A DNA stretch of 64,000 bases from Adiantum capillus-veneris (Eukaryota > Streptophyta > Polypodiopsida > Polypodiales > Pteridaceae), in contig CM043960.1 of assembly GCA_014529385.2 (NCBI GenBank), positions 29,233,396 to 29,297,395 on the forward strand. The letters are read 5' to 3'. Positions 47,153 to 58,150 of the stretch are shown piece by piece (position 1 is the first letter of the stretch; the number at the start of each line of letters is the position of its first letter). The notes beneath the pieces were generated by a model. The model saw only the letters and a list, made by a program, of their open reading frames with translations. It was not told where the DNA came from and made no database searches. Both the position numbers and the translations under genes were made by a program.

Positions 47153-47310
47153 GTGCTTTCCAATTTTCATTTACAACCTCCACTGTCCTCTTTCCCCAAG
47201 ATCTCTATGGCTGCAGCACGTGTGGAGACTTTACCGAGCACCTCTTCTACCCTTTCTTCTATCGCTTCATAGCCCATCATCTACAAGCTATCCATGGCTA
47301 TGGCTGCAGC
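46775..47310. repeat. Tandem duplication with CT tract
   Basis: A block starting CATATGGAAGCT(T/G)T(A/C)CATAG occurs at about 46809 and 47022. Each copy continues with CTCTCTCT, GTGCTTTCC, CCTCCACTGTCCTCT, CCCCAAGATCTC, GTGGAGACTTTACC and CATAGCCCATCATCTACAAG in the same order. The second copy has its CT run expanded to about 94 bp (47057-47150). Apparent ORFs here are chance products of low-complexity sequence. Confidence 0.8.
47057..47150. repeat. (CT)n microsatellite
   Basis: About 94 bp of CT inside the second unit of the tandem duplication. Confidence 0.95.
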
Positions 47311-48882
47311 ATTGGGGTAAACTTCTCTAACCCTCTTTTACCCTTTCAGGCACACCTTCTTAGATCATCATCTTCAAGCTTCCCATGGATGGAACACCTA
47401 CAAAAACTCTATCAACCACCTCTTGTCTCCTTGCCATGGGTGCAATATTGCACTCGAAGGTTCTCCATTGAAGGTTTAATCCTTTGTATGTCCATCTCTC
47501 CAAAAACATTTACTTATTCCTTCATCTCTAGCTCATTCAAAACCACCATCGAGCATGATGACATGGCAGGCTATACTGATTTCCGTGTTTCATGCTGGCT
47601 AATGTCGTGGCAGGCTGTATGGATTTTCGTAAATTACGCTGGCAGCTTTTGGCATTGCTTGCTTTTGAGTTTTGAAGGCTTTTCACTGTAACTGCTTTTC
47701 GGGCCAAGGGCCTTTAAATATGAGGCTAGGGCTCATTCTCTGGCATGCCTCCTGGAGAAGGTGCAAAGTCTGGAGTACCGGCTTGTACTATGTTGATGCA
47801 ATATAAAGAAATACCGAAAGGGGCGCCAACGTTTGGGACCAATACTCTCTAGGGGTGGAATTCGGCCACTCCGTGTCATGTGTTGTCTCTCTCTTTTAGT
47901 TCAGTCATTATTGAAGTGCTACAAGGCAACGAAGTCTAAACTAGCGTTACCCCGAAGTTGAAAGTGTAACTTGTGGATGAAGATCTACCACCTTCCTTAT
48001 TTGTTTCGAGCTGGGGATAGCTCTTTCTTGGGGAGTTTGTAAGGTCCTCCTCTTAGCCCTTACTCTTGATGACATGTCTAAGCCGCCAACTTTTTGAATA
48101 CGACGAGTAAATTTGGTCTACAGTCAAGCACCCGAGCTACCCACGAGACACTTTCAGTTTTCACCTTGGGAACGTGGATATAACCAATGCAAAGCTATCC
48201 ACGAGACACTTCCGGTTTTCACTGATGCATGGGATATTAGTTTTATCTCAAGGAAAAAATAAATTTGCATAAGAAAGAATAAGGGTAAGGTGAAAAACTA
48301 ACTTGTGAATTTTCCCTTTTAATTTATGCTCAAAAAAAAATTAATCTAATTAATTACTTACATTAATTATCTATTAATGAGTAATTACCCCATGTATCTA
48401 ACAGTGTTTTGTAAGAGTGATAATTAACTTAGGAATTTTTGAGTTAATTAAGTAGGTTTCTCATCAGTTTTTTGATATAAAATAGCTAATTTTTGCTTAA
48501 TTAATTAAAAAAGTTAATCAAAAAATTAAGAGATAATTTTTCTAGATTTTTGACAGTCTGATCTAGCTCTAAAAATTATCTTATACTAATCTAAGTTTAA
48601 TTAGTATAGCTACCTTTAATTTAAGACAAAAAAGATTAATTTTAGTCATAATAGTGCTTTTTTGGGCTGAGGCTATGGACGCCCTTGATGATGTGGCAAA
48701 AAGGGGGGGAGGGTAGTTATTGTCATAAGGACCACCACTCTTTTGGGTAGAGAGAGAATGTACCTATTCTCCTTCCCTAGCCTCTATTTCAACCTACAAA
48801 AAGCCTATGACAGCCTTAAAAAAAGCCTATGAGAATACCCTCATTCAATGGCCTTGTCTTTTAAATCATACACATTTTCATT
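47311..48882. other. Unassigned sequence with a possible old LTR
   Basis: No gene recognised. GGGCCAAGGGCCTTTAAATA near 47700-47719 resembles the promoter zone of the short minus-strand LTR at 20.3 kb (GGCCAAGGGCCTATATA). About 100 bp on, GGCGCCAACGTTTGGG at 47823-47838 has the look of a primer site after an LTR end. 48240-48660 is A+T-rich with many TTAATTAA-type words. 48100-48240 contains a repeated CCACGAGACACTT(T/C)C phrase. Confidence 0.3.
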
Positions 48883-49101
48883 TGTTAGCAGCAAGCTAAC
48901 ACGGACACCATTTTTCGGAGTTCTCCTTGTAAAAAAATTATTATTTTAATAAATCGAGAATATCGAACTCCTATTTTATTGGTAAACTTTGTAATTAATG
49001 AGCCGGGGCTACAAGCTTCCAGAATGTATCAGCCAGTCAATTCCCACCTTTGGTAGAACTCCAGATTATTACTTTTGACCACTCAAAAACCTTGGCTAAG
49101 G

Positions 49102-49109
49102 TATAAAAG
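49102..49109 (+). promoter_or_regulatory. TATA box of gypsy B LTR
   Basis: TATAAAAG, 219 bp into the LTR; transcription would start about 30 bp downstream, before the twin hairpins. Confidence 0.7.
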
Positions 49110-49228
49110 CCAATTTTTGCAAGTTTTCTACAAGTTTTTGGATAAGAAATACACAGCGTGAGCTAACGGCGCTCACTTCTCTCCTTCTCGCGCTTCCTAC
49201 TCCCTCCCCAATTGTCACATTGCGAATG

Positions 49229-49308
49229 CGTTTGTTGCGTTGCAACAAACGCAACGCAACAAACGTAGAGCTCTTACCTGCGTTGCAACCGCAGGTAAGA
49301 GCTCTACG
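49229..49308 (+). promoter_or_regulatory. Two adjacent perfect hairpins in R/U5 of gypsy B
   Basis: Hairpin 1: arms 49229-49243 and 49251-49265 (15 bp, perfect) with loop AACAAAC. Hairpin 2: arms 49264-49282 and 49290-49308 (19 bp, perfect) with loop TTGCAAC. They overlap by two bases. The 3' arm of hairpin 2 contains CAGGTAAGAG, a near-ideal plant 5' splice site. In RNA both would fold stably just downstream of the cap, a layout like structured retroviral leaders. Confidence 0.85.
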
Positions 49309-49847
49309 CATTGACGTAAGCCATTCACAGTATATTGTAGCTTTTAGCGTCGTCGCGATACGCGGCCTAGTTTCATCATAAATAGAAATTACATGTTTAA
49401 ATCAAAAACTAAGCATAGGCGGGGTATTGGGGCATCATTGCTAAGCATTTAGATGCATTCTGGATCGAAAACGATTAGGTCAAAAATCCAATGTTGTTAA
49501 TAAATCATGATTTTGGAACTTGACCTAAAGTGGGGTTTGAGGCCATAGGCATGTGTGCTTAGGTCTTATAAACCTATCCTAGAAGTTTTGTTATTTTTGG
49601 ATGTCATTTGATGCTGTAACGGATGTGATTTGCTTGCCGATGGGCGATTGGATTTTGGTGATTTCAGTCACTTGAGTGTAGCTTGAGTTATATGCGAGTT
49701 GTTAGTTGTCTTCTAAGAGATTGACAACCTCTTGTGGCCTCTATGCACTAGTCGAGTCAGCTTCGTCCCATGGTTTGACAAATTAATCGTGGTTCTTGCT
49801 AATACCCCAATAAGATAGGATGGTGAGGTTAGACATGCGTCCCACAT

Positions 49848-49870
49848 TTGCACCGTTGCCGGGGATCGAA
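49848..49870 (+). promoter_or_regulatory. tRNA-Asp primer-binding site (gypsy B)
   Basis: The 23 bases include CACCGTTGCCGGGGATCGAA and match the complement of the plant tRNA-Asp 3' end (recalled form TGGCGCCGTTGCCGGGGATC...) at 21 positions. It lies one base after the CA end of the LTR. Asp primer sites are typical of plant Athila/Tat-type gypsy elements. Confidence 0.82.
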
Positions 49871-51825
49871 GAGACCTAAACTAGGGAAAAACTTGTGTAA
49901 TTGTCTTTTAACTTCCTCTAGGTTCGCCTAAAGTTCAAAACTCTCTTTTAGAAACCGCATAGCTTAACATTGTCGTCTTTTGCTGTGTAGAGGTAGCTTG
50001 AAAGTAATCGTACTAGCTGAGTACCTTTAGGACTGTAGGATTGTAGATTTAGATTAGGATTTGGAGAATGATTGGTAGACGAGACAAGTCTTAAAATCGA
50101 GACTCTCAAAAATATAAAAAACACAAGAAAACGAGTGTTTGTGAACACTTTCCACAACCTAATTGCATGAGAAACTAGGAGTAGGGTAAGTAGGATCCGA
50201 GGTGGATTTCATAGCATTGCTCTCTCTGAAAGAATCAAGTATGAGTTGTTATGTAAAGTTGCAAAATTTCAGGTCTACGGCTAGAAATAGCACGAAAAGA
50301 CTCAGATTCACTCAATCCAACTGGGGAGTAAGCCTAAGAGTTGTCCGAACCAGTGGGTAAGCTCAAGGACACTTCGAGGTAAAAATTTCAAGAAGTTGAC
50401 CAAAACTCACATTATTTACTTTTTCTTGACATTTTACGCCAAATTAAGTTTTGACTTGATTTATAGGCTTAAAAAACATCATAAAAGGACTGTCTTTGAG
50501 AAAAATGCAAAAAAGTGCTCATTTCAAGCCTCAAGTTAATAATCACGATTATTAACTTTTTGATTTTAATTAGCCAAGACTCATACCATTGACTCATTGC
50601 ATCTGTACAAACAACTTTTGTAAAGGCCCAAGAGATTTGGATCACTAAACTGGCAAAAAACTAGGTAAAAACTAAAGTTTGTACTGACTTCTTGAACCTT
50701 GAGTGTGAATTGAGGAAAAATTTATCCAAACTTCATGAAACTTGACTCATAGGCTTATATTGATGTGATAAACATGTGTATATGCTCAGTTGACCAAAAA
50801 ATTGCAAAATTTTTGCAAAAGTAAATAATCGTGATTATTTACATCTGCGCTTTTTTTTGAACTTTTTTTATCAAGTTGGCATATCACTAGCTTTACCATG
50901 TTGTAATAAGCCCACAAACAAAATTTGGTAAGATTTGGATCACTAGAGTGAAAATTGTGGCTAAAATTGCAAAGTTAGTCTGCAGACAGAGAATTGATGA
51001 CCACCTGACCAACAATTGTCCAAACTTGATGAAAATTGGCCAGTGACCTTAACATAAGGTGCTTAATAGATCTGTGTCAAAGTTGGGACAAAAATTTGCA
51101 AAAAATTATAAGGAGTAAATAATCGCGATTATTTACATCTGCTTCAAAACTTGGTAGTTTTGCAAATTTGAGTATACCACAAGGTCAAGCACATCAAGTA
51201 GACCCCACAAATCAATTTTGTTGAAATTTACACCACAAAAGTGAGACATAGGCCAGATTCTCAAAATCAGAGTCTGCGAGCACGGAACAGTGGGTAAATT
51301 TGATCAAATTTTGTCCAAACTTGTTGACACTTGCCCAAGGGCTTTAACAAGTTGTATACTTACCAAACCAGTCCAAAAAGTGCAAAAAAGTGACAAAAGT
51401 AAATAATCGTGATTATTTACTTCTGTTATCTAGAGACTTCAGCTTTGACTTTTGGGCTTATACAGTGTTAGACCAGCATAATATAAGGCAATTGGGCAAT
51501 TTTGGGTTCAATCGGATCAAAATTGGTACGGATACACTCAGTTTACAGGTTTCAGATTAGACCTTTGATTTAGCTAAGCTAAATTTGAAAGTCAAAATTT
51601 TGACTTCCATAGCACAAATTGAAGTGATATACACAGACCAATCACTGGAGTTCTCAAGAGCTCTATTGTCCTTATAGAAAAATAGCTAATTTGATTGATT
51701 TTGTAAAGGAATCAGGTTGCAAACGAGGAATCAGTGGCTTGACAGAAAGTTGCAATTGAATCGAGTGGAAATTGACGAAAAGTCAATCCAAGGTGAGTAC
51801 TCTATCCAAGGCTTCATAAGTCTAT
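49871..51825 (+). other. Leader of gypsy B
   Basis: Nearly 2 kb between primer site and gag without a credible ORF. It is A+T-rich, carries the palindrome array at 50533-51420 and ends with AAGGTGAGTA at 51790-51799, a good splice-donor-like sequence 27 bp before the gag ATG. A half palindrome (ATTATTTACTTTTT) near 50411 may be a decayed unit. Confidence 0.75.
50533..51420 (+). repeat. Array of four palindromes in the gypsy B leader
   Basis: Located at 50533-50558, 50821-50842, 51115-51136 and 51399-51420. The arms are GTAAATAATC and GATTATTTAC around a 2-bp centre (GT, GC or GT; the first copy has arms AAGTTAATAATC/GATTATTAACTT around AC). The third is perfectly symmetrical through its GC centre. 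Centres are 286, 294 and 284 bp apart. Between them, phrases such as CCAAACTTGATGAAA and AAAATTTGCAAAA recur, so these are degenerate tandem repeats with a conserved palindrome. Confidence 0.9.
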
Positions 51826-54465
51826 ATGAACCTTAGATCCGGTCGTGTAATAGGAAATCAAGGCCTATTCGGAGAAAACACCAATAGCGTATCCACTGAA
51901 GAAAGCGTAAATCAAGACAACTCCTTGCACACAATTCCTGAAGAAGTCTCAGACACTTTTTCACATTCAACATCCGAAATGTCTTCTTACTCGACTCACT
52001 CGGAAACCGGAACGACAATGCACTATAAGCATATACTCTCTTTTTACAAGACTAATCGTCATGGAGCCCAAGTGTACTTGGATCCTAATGAAGAGTATGC
52101 TATTCGCATTGATGACCATGGTATTGAGTTCGAAGAAGAGGTTAGGGCAAACAAACAAGGAAAAATGTACATGGATCGAAACGGAACTCAATATCTACAA
52201 GTCGAAAACCCTAACGTGGTAGAAAAATGGGGATTAGAAGTAAACACTATAATCCCAGATATGTCAGCAAAAGAAGGACCGCCAACTTTGGAATTCGAGG
52301 GATACGATCAAGTAGACTTGAAGCCTTTGAAACGGCTTAGTACAGATAATCCTAGGATCGGAGTCTATTGTTGGGAAGATAGAAACATAAAAGATCTTTT
52401 GTGGAATTCTCATGCTAGACCAGAACAATGAACGGCCATGAAGATCATCTATATCTTCAAAATCCAAGATAAGGGATCTACGGATCTACCAACTTACTTA
52501 TTTAGGGACTGTTATAACAACAATTTTGTTATGATGACTCCTGAGGAGGTAGAACAAACCAAATACCAGGGGTATTCCATACGGGATTGGATATTAGGTC
52601 AAGGACCAGAAACCACTCCAAGAGATGAACATCGTGAAAGATCATCTGAGAGTAATGTGAAGAAACCAGAAACCACCTCATCACATAGAAAAACGGGTGA
52701 CACTAAGGCCAGTTCAGAGCTACAGGAGTCACTATTTTCGATAGACTGGTTTGAAGGACTAGGAACAGGACCAACTCCGTGGAGACCTGGAGTTGAACCA
52801 AATAGACGTGTTAGACCAGTTGATTTTCAAAAATGGGTCAGAAAATATAGTGGATCAGGGAATCCATATGACCACTTAGCAAGCTTTAAGCAAGTGCTAA
52901 GAGCAGAGCGTATATTCGATTTCCATACTCAATTCGAGGGGTTTGGAATGACATTAGAAGGAAAATCTTTGACATGGTTTCAAAACATTCCACCAAGGTC
53001 AACCATAGACTTGAACACATTAGCTCAAGGATTTGTAGCTGCTTGTTCCAAAACGGGGATTAAACATAATACAGTAGCTGAAATCTACAGCTTTAAACAG
53101 AAACATGGTGAGTCTGTTAGGGATTGTGCAACTCGAATGAAACAATACATTGCCATATGCCCAGAGATGGAGATACCTGCAGAAGATTGACTTGTCTCAT
53201 TGTTTCTGGAGGGATTGCTAAACAAAGAACTTCATGCTATACTCTATAGTAAAAAGCATACGACCCTAGAGGCATGTGTGTCTGATGCTATTGACCTAGG
53301 AGAAAACTGTGAGATCTTCAACGAAGAGGATATCCCTAAGGATAACCAAAGCGAGAAGACAACATCCATAAAACCAGCACAAGTGGGTAATAGCTATAGC
53401 CTTATGTAGGTTGCTAAAAAGGATGAATGACATGATGAACAATATGCAAAAAGCACCTATGAGAGGACCAGGACATAGGATAACCCCACAAAGACAACCA
53501 ATTAGGCCACAAAAATGGTGTGCAATCGAGGGTAAATGGACCAACCATGAGACCCACGAGTGCTACTTCAGACCAAAGTATGATGGGAATGTTCAGTACG
53601 TGCCCATGAGGCCCCAGGGACAACCCATATACAGATATTAGCCTAATATGGGTCAAGTCCAAAGACCACCAACGGGTATGGAGAGACCTCAACCTGTGTT
53701 AGGACAACAACCTCCTTATCCAGAACATAATGCAATGCATGTAAAGTACATGCACTCAGAAGGAGTCATAGATAAACAAGCATTAGTGCCTATTACACCC
53801 TATGCAGAGCCTAGTCCATCTACAGTAATGGTAGAGGGAGATTGGTATAGTCCACACCCACCACCAATGGAAGAAACCATGACTTATGCTCCACCAAAGC
53901 TCACACCAATGTATTATGTAGCTAATCAAGGTGTCAGACCTCCCATGGGAAGACCCATGATGAAGCCCAGAATAAGAAACTGTCATAATTGTGGTGCTGA
54001 TGACCATTGGAAGAACGAATGTCCAGAGCCTGACAAAAACCTCAAACCAATTGAAGCCTATTGCATACAATGTTGCAAAAAGGGAGGACACTTTCCGGAA
54101 GATTGTCCTAAGAATCGTTTGAACAAGGGAAAAACTGTAGTCAACGTAGTCCAAGTGATGCCTAGTAGCTCATCAAAGAGCGAACCAATTGTTCCAATCA
54201 AGGTAATCACTAGAGCTCAAGCAAAGAAAAAGAAAAACAATTCCTCTGATGATTTGGAGAACACGAAAGTTTCTTCTCAAAGAATCAAAAGGAGCAAAAG
54301 CAAAAGATATGAGATGAGAAAACAAAAACAATGGGTTGAAAACGAAGAGAAATCAAAAATTCTAGCCCAGGACAAGTTGAAAGAAACTGGCAGTGAATTC
54401 AAGGAAACAACCATGAAATCTGGAGGATCCATTCTGGTTGATAAATTTTTGAGCCTATCAATGCC
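51826..54465 (+). pseudogene. gypsy B gag
   Basis: ATG at 51826 starts MNLRSGRVIGNQGLFGEN. The capsid region lies at 52730-53330 (RKYSGSGNPYDHLASFKQ, LTWFQNIPPRSTID, FLEGLLNKELH). A proline/glutamine-rich part follows, then two zinc knuckles at 53985-54110: CHNCGADDHWKNEC (C-x2-C-x4-H-x4-C) and CIQCCKKGGHFPEDC (one residue longer). Stops at 52429, 53188, 53407 and 53639, frameshifts near 53410 and 54460. It is about 880 codons, long for a gypsy gag. The lysine-rich end overlaps the next frame. Confidence 0.88.
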
Positions 54466-55978
54466 GCCTTGGAAGCCTACCAAGCAGGACTTAAATCAGG
54501 CCAAAACATGGAAAACAAATGGAAAAACTATCCATCTCCAGACATGGAAGCAGCTAAGCTGGAAGCTTATCAAAACTTGATAAGAATCACGCAGGAAATG
54601 CTGGATAAACAAAAACCCAAGCGTGAAAGTATTGCAAAATTGGAAGAGCTTGCGGTAGAAGAAACGAAAGCCAAATCCGATGTGGTGGCAGAACCCCACC
54701 TTGAAACAAATGAACCAGAGCTTATAGTGCCGGACATTGAAGATGCCTTAGACGGAATTCCATTCCTAGAGGAAGACTGGCTTGGACACTTATGGGAAAA
54801 GGTAAGAGAGATCAATGATGGGAGCCTAACTTTAAAGTCAGCTCCTATAGAGGAAGTCTGGTTGGATAACCTACGATCTGTTATGAACATGGATTTACAA
54901 TCCTTGTATGGGGATTGCGGATCGGAGGCTTCAGGGATATCTAAACCAATGACATTAAGAACATTACCTTCTTACTCGGGAGATAACGAAGAGGAGTCTA
55001 TCATTTGCAAGACCACTAAAGTAAAAAGAGCCAAACAGACCCTAGAAGTAGACAACATTCATTCGATCATGTCTACACCTATCCAATGCACTCTTACTCT
55101 GGGAGAACTGTTGAAACTCAGGACATACTTATGAAATGATTTACAAAAAACCATAGAGAAGGTGGGTATAACGAGGTTAATCTCTAAGAATCTGGGAAAC
55201 TCGAAAAATGAAACGGAAAACAAAGAGATTTGATCAGTTCCTATGAGCAAGGTCAGAGAATATTATGAAGGGGAAGAAGGAAACACCACCCTCCCAATGA
55301 AATATAATGACATTGAAACCATGGCAATACTGGATAGTGGAGCGGGCATAGCCATAGTCAATAAAGCAGTATGGGAATCCTGGGGACAGCCAGTCATTAG
55401 ACAAACGTAAATGAAATTACAGTTGGCTGATGGACACATTCAAAGACCACTAGGGCTACTAAAAAAATTGATAGTCAACTCTTGTGGAATTGAATATCAA
55501 CACACTTTTGACATAGTAGACTTTGGGAAAAAACTCAACTATGAAATCATTTTGGGAACACCTTTCATGCAACAAGTACAGCTTATCCAAGATTGGAGAA
55601 ACGACTATCTGTACTTGAAGCGGGTGGGATCTATAACAAGAGTCAATCTAAAAGACCACACCTATAGAGATGTTTTGAAAACACCCATCCAAGAGTTTGA
55701 TTCAGTCTCTTCGGTTGAAACTAAACTCCCATCTTGGCTAAACAAAGACACTCCTATTTGGATGTGCGGAGCTTCAAAAAATGGAAGCTTGAGACGAAAG
55801 GAATGTATCCTAGAAAAGGATTGTACGGACGAAGCCTACATACCAGAACCCTTTCCAGAACACTTATTTGAACCATTCAAGTGGACTCAAATCTTAGCGA
55901 CAATGGATGTATGCGTGAATACGTCTATGCCTACTCAATTTTGCAATGAGGATGGCTACGACATATTCCCATCCAAAT
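54466..55978 (+). pseudogene. gypsy B gag-protease spacer and retropepsin 1
   Basis: 54466-55130 is an acidic spacer (PIEEVWLDNLRSVMNMD, SIMSTPIQCTLTLGELL). The protease domain begins near 55246: MAILDSGAGIAIVNKAVW with an intact D-S-G-A site, SCGIEYQHTFDIVDFG and IILGTPFMQQ, the family's second motif. It would release the mature proteins from the polyprotein. Stops at 55132, about 55231 and 55408; frameshift near 55965. This is the protease in its normal Ty3/gypsy place, before RT. Confidence 0.88.
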
Positions 55979-56423
55979 AAAGTCAGTCCTTAACATTGAA
56001 AGCAAGGATGAGGAAACAAAGGACTTGATGAAAGCTCAACAAGTCTTTTCTAACCTCTATTACGATGCAACTGATGAGTTAGATGAATGTTCAGCTACCT
56101 CAGAAGATTTGGGATTAGAAAAAGAACATACGAGAGCTCAATTACTCTTAAAGGGAGGGGAGGAAAAGTTTTTTGACTTTCCAAACCAAAAATCAAGAAG
56201 ACAAAAATGGTATAGAAGAAAGAGAGACACTAAAATTGTGAAAGCACGACCTATGCCATTAGTCTCCAGTAAAACACAATTCCTGATGCAGATAGATGCC
56301 AATGATTGTGTCAAGGATAAAATAACTGGCAGATATCCTTCAAACGAAAACTCAAAAATGTCTCAGACATCGAGAAAAATAAGGAAGGGTACTCACGAAG
56401 AACATTAGGATAAAAAACCACTC
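55979..56423 (+). pseudogene. gypsy B protease-RT linker
   Basis: Frame 56025-56408 (SNLYYDATDELDECS, a K/R-rich QKSRRQKWYRRKRDTK) joins protease to RT in the same frame as RT after one stop at 56406. No domain recognised; a linker in the polyprotein. Confidence 0.6.
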
Positions 56424-58150
56424 ATGACTAGAGTCGAGCAGAAAAGGAAATATCAAGAGTTGAAAAAATCTCTAAAGGAGATATACACCACTGAAATGGA
56501 AACCACGGAAGAGGATGGTAAGGATGTAATGCATGTTCCATCCCACTACAAAAAGTATACTCTCCAAGATCGGAAAATCATAATTGAACAACCTGTTAGG
56601 AAACTAAGGAAACAAGGAGAGTCTTACGAAGGACCTGAAAATGCTAAAAGGATAGACTTGGTTGAACCAGGAGAAGAGCCTCGACCGACGTACATTGCAA
56701 ATGACCTAACAGAAGAAGAAGAAACGCTTTTGCTGAACTTGTTAAAGGAATACCGGGATATCTTTGCTTGGTCTTACAAGGATCTCAAGGGTGTTGATCC
56801 AGAAATCTTTCAACATATTATACCCATGAGAGATGATGCGAAACCAAGTAGACAGAGACCATACACTTATAACCAAAAATTTGCCAGGAAGATCAAAGAA
56901 GAGATTGAAAAACTGAAGGAAGCCAAATTCATTTACGAAATTTAACGCACTGATTGGGTGTCTCCAATTGTGGTAGTACCTAAGAGGAATGAAAAATTAT
57001 GAGTATGCATTAATCTCAAAAAAGTGAATGCAGCTACTATTAGAGACAATTTTCCTCTTTCGATAACTGAGCATGTTTTAGAATGAGTGGCAGGGAAAGA
57101 AGCTTACAGCTTCCTAGATGGATTTTTGGGATACAATCAACTTTTGGTAGACCCAAAAGATCAGCATAAAACTGCTTTTGCAACAGAATGGGGTATATTT
57201 GCCTATCGGGTTATGCTATTTGGATTAACTAATGCTCCAGCCACATTTTAGAGATTGATGAGCCATGCTTTCAAAGAGTATCTTCGGAAATTCTTGGAAG
57301 TATACATGGATGATTTATGCGTACATTCGTCAATCCGAGTTGATCATTTTGAACACCTCAAAAAGGTATTCGAGAAATGTAGACTTTACAAGATTTTCTT
57401 AAACCCTGAAAAGGGCACATTCATGGGAAGACAAGGGAAAATCCTTGGACATATAGTGTCTAAAAATGGCATAGCTACCGATATTGAAAAGATTCATGTC
57501 ATTGCTGATTTGCCTAGACCAACAACAGTCAAAGGGGTACAAGCCTTCATGGGACATTGTGGATATTACCGACGGTTCATCTACATGTATGCTATAATTG
57601 CAAAATCCATGTATAGCTTGATTACGCACTTTGAATGGACCAAGGCATGCAAAGAATCCTTTATGAAACTTAAGCAAGCTCTCACTTCAGCTCCAATATT
57701 GAAAGCACTCGATTGGGATAAGGTATTCCACGTACATGTAGATGCTTCAAACTTCGCTATTGGTTGTATACTAGCTCAACCAGGAGATGGGAAAATTGAC
57801 TTTCCTATTTCTTATGCTAGCTGACAATTAAATATGGCAGAAAATAATTACACCACCACTGAAAGAGAAGGACTAGGAATGATCTATACCGTTAAAAAGT
57901 ATAGACATTACCTATTAGCCAACAAGTTTGTGTTCTTTGTGGACCATCAAGCTTTGTTATATTTGGTCAACAAGCCATGCAGCACAGGAAGAATAGTGAG
58001 ATGGCTCATCATTCTTCTTGAATTTGATTTCACTATGGTTGTAACAAAAGGCACTACACACCAAAGAGCAGATCATTTGTCCAGGATTGTTTCAGGGGAA
58101 TCACCTAAAAGGGTAGATGATGATCTACTAGATGCCTATTTGTTCTCTGT
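56424..58150 (+). pseudogene. gypsy B reverse transcriptase and RNase H
   Basis: RT copies the RNA into cDNA and RNase H removes the template. RT: YRDIFAWSYKDLKGVDPEI, RQRPYTYNQKFARKI, then DWVSPIVVVPKRN, NLKKVNAATIRDNFPL, SFLDGFLGYNQLLVDP (first catalytic D), WGIFAYRVMLFGLTNAPATF, VYMDDLCVHS (Y-M-D-D). RNase H: VHVDASNFAIGCILAQ, TTTEREGLGMIYTVKKYRHYL, FFVDHQALLYLVN, HQRADHLSR. Stops at 56943, 57000, 57084, 57249 and 57822, with no frameshift between them. Catalytic residues are all present, so the only lesions are stops. Confidence 0.94.

Larger units (their letters stand above)
48883..49846 (+). repeat. 5' LTR of gypsy B (964 bp)
   Basis: Starts TGTTAGCAGCAAGCTAACACGG, where TTAGC and GCTAA form a small stem, and ends GCGTCCCACA directly before the primer site. 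TATAAAAG at 49102-49109 sets the U3/R boundary near 49130. It aligns in patches with the gypsy A LTR. The matching 3' LTR is not in the window. Confidence 0.8.

Noticed and set aside
46607-47330. ORFs encoding Ser-Leu or Arg-Glu repeats
   Set aside because: They are translations of CT/GA microsatellites, open in several frames on both strands.
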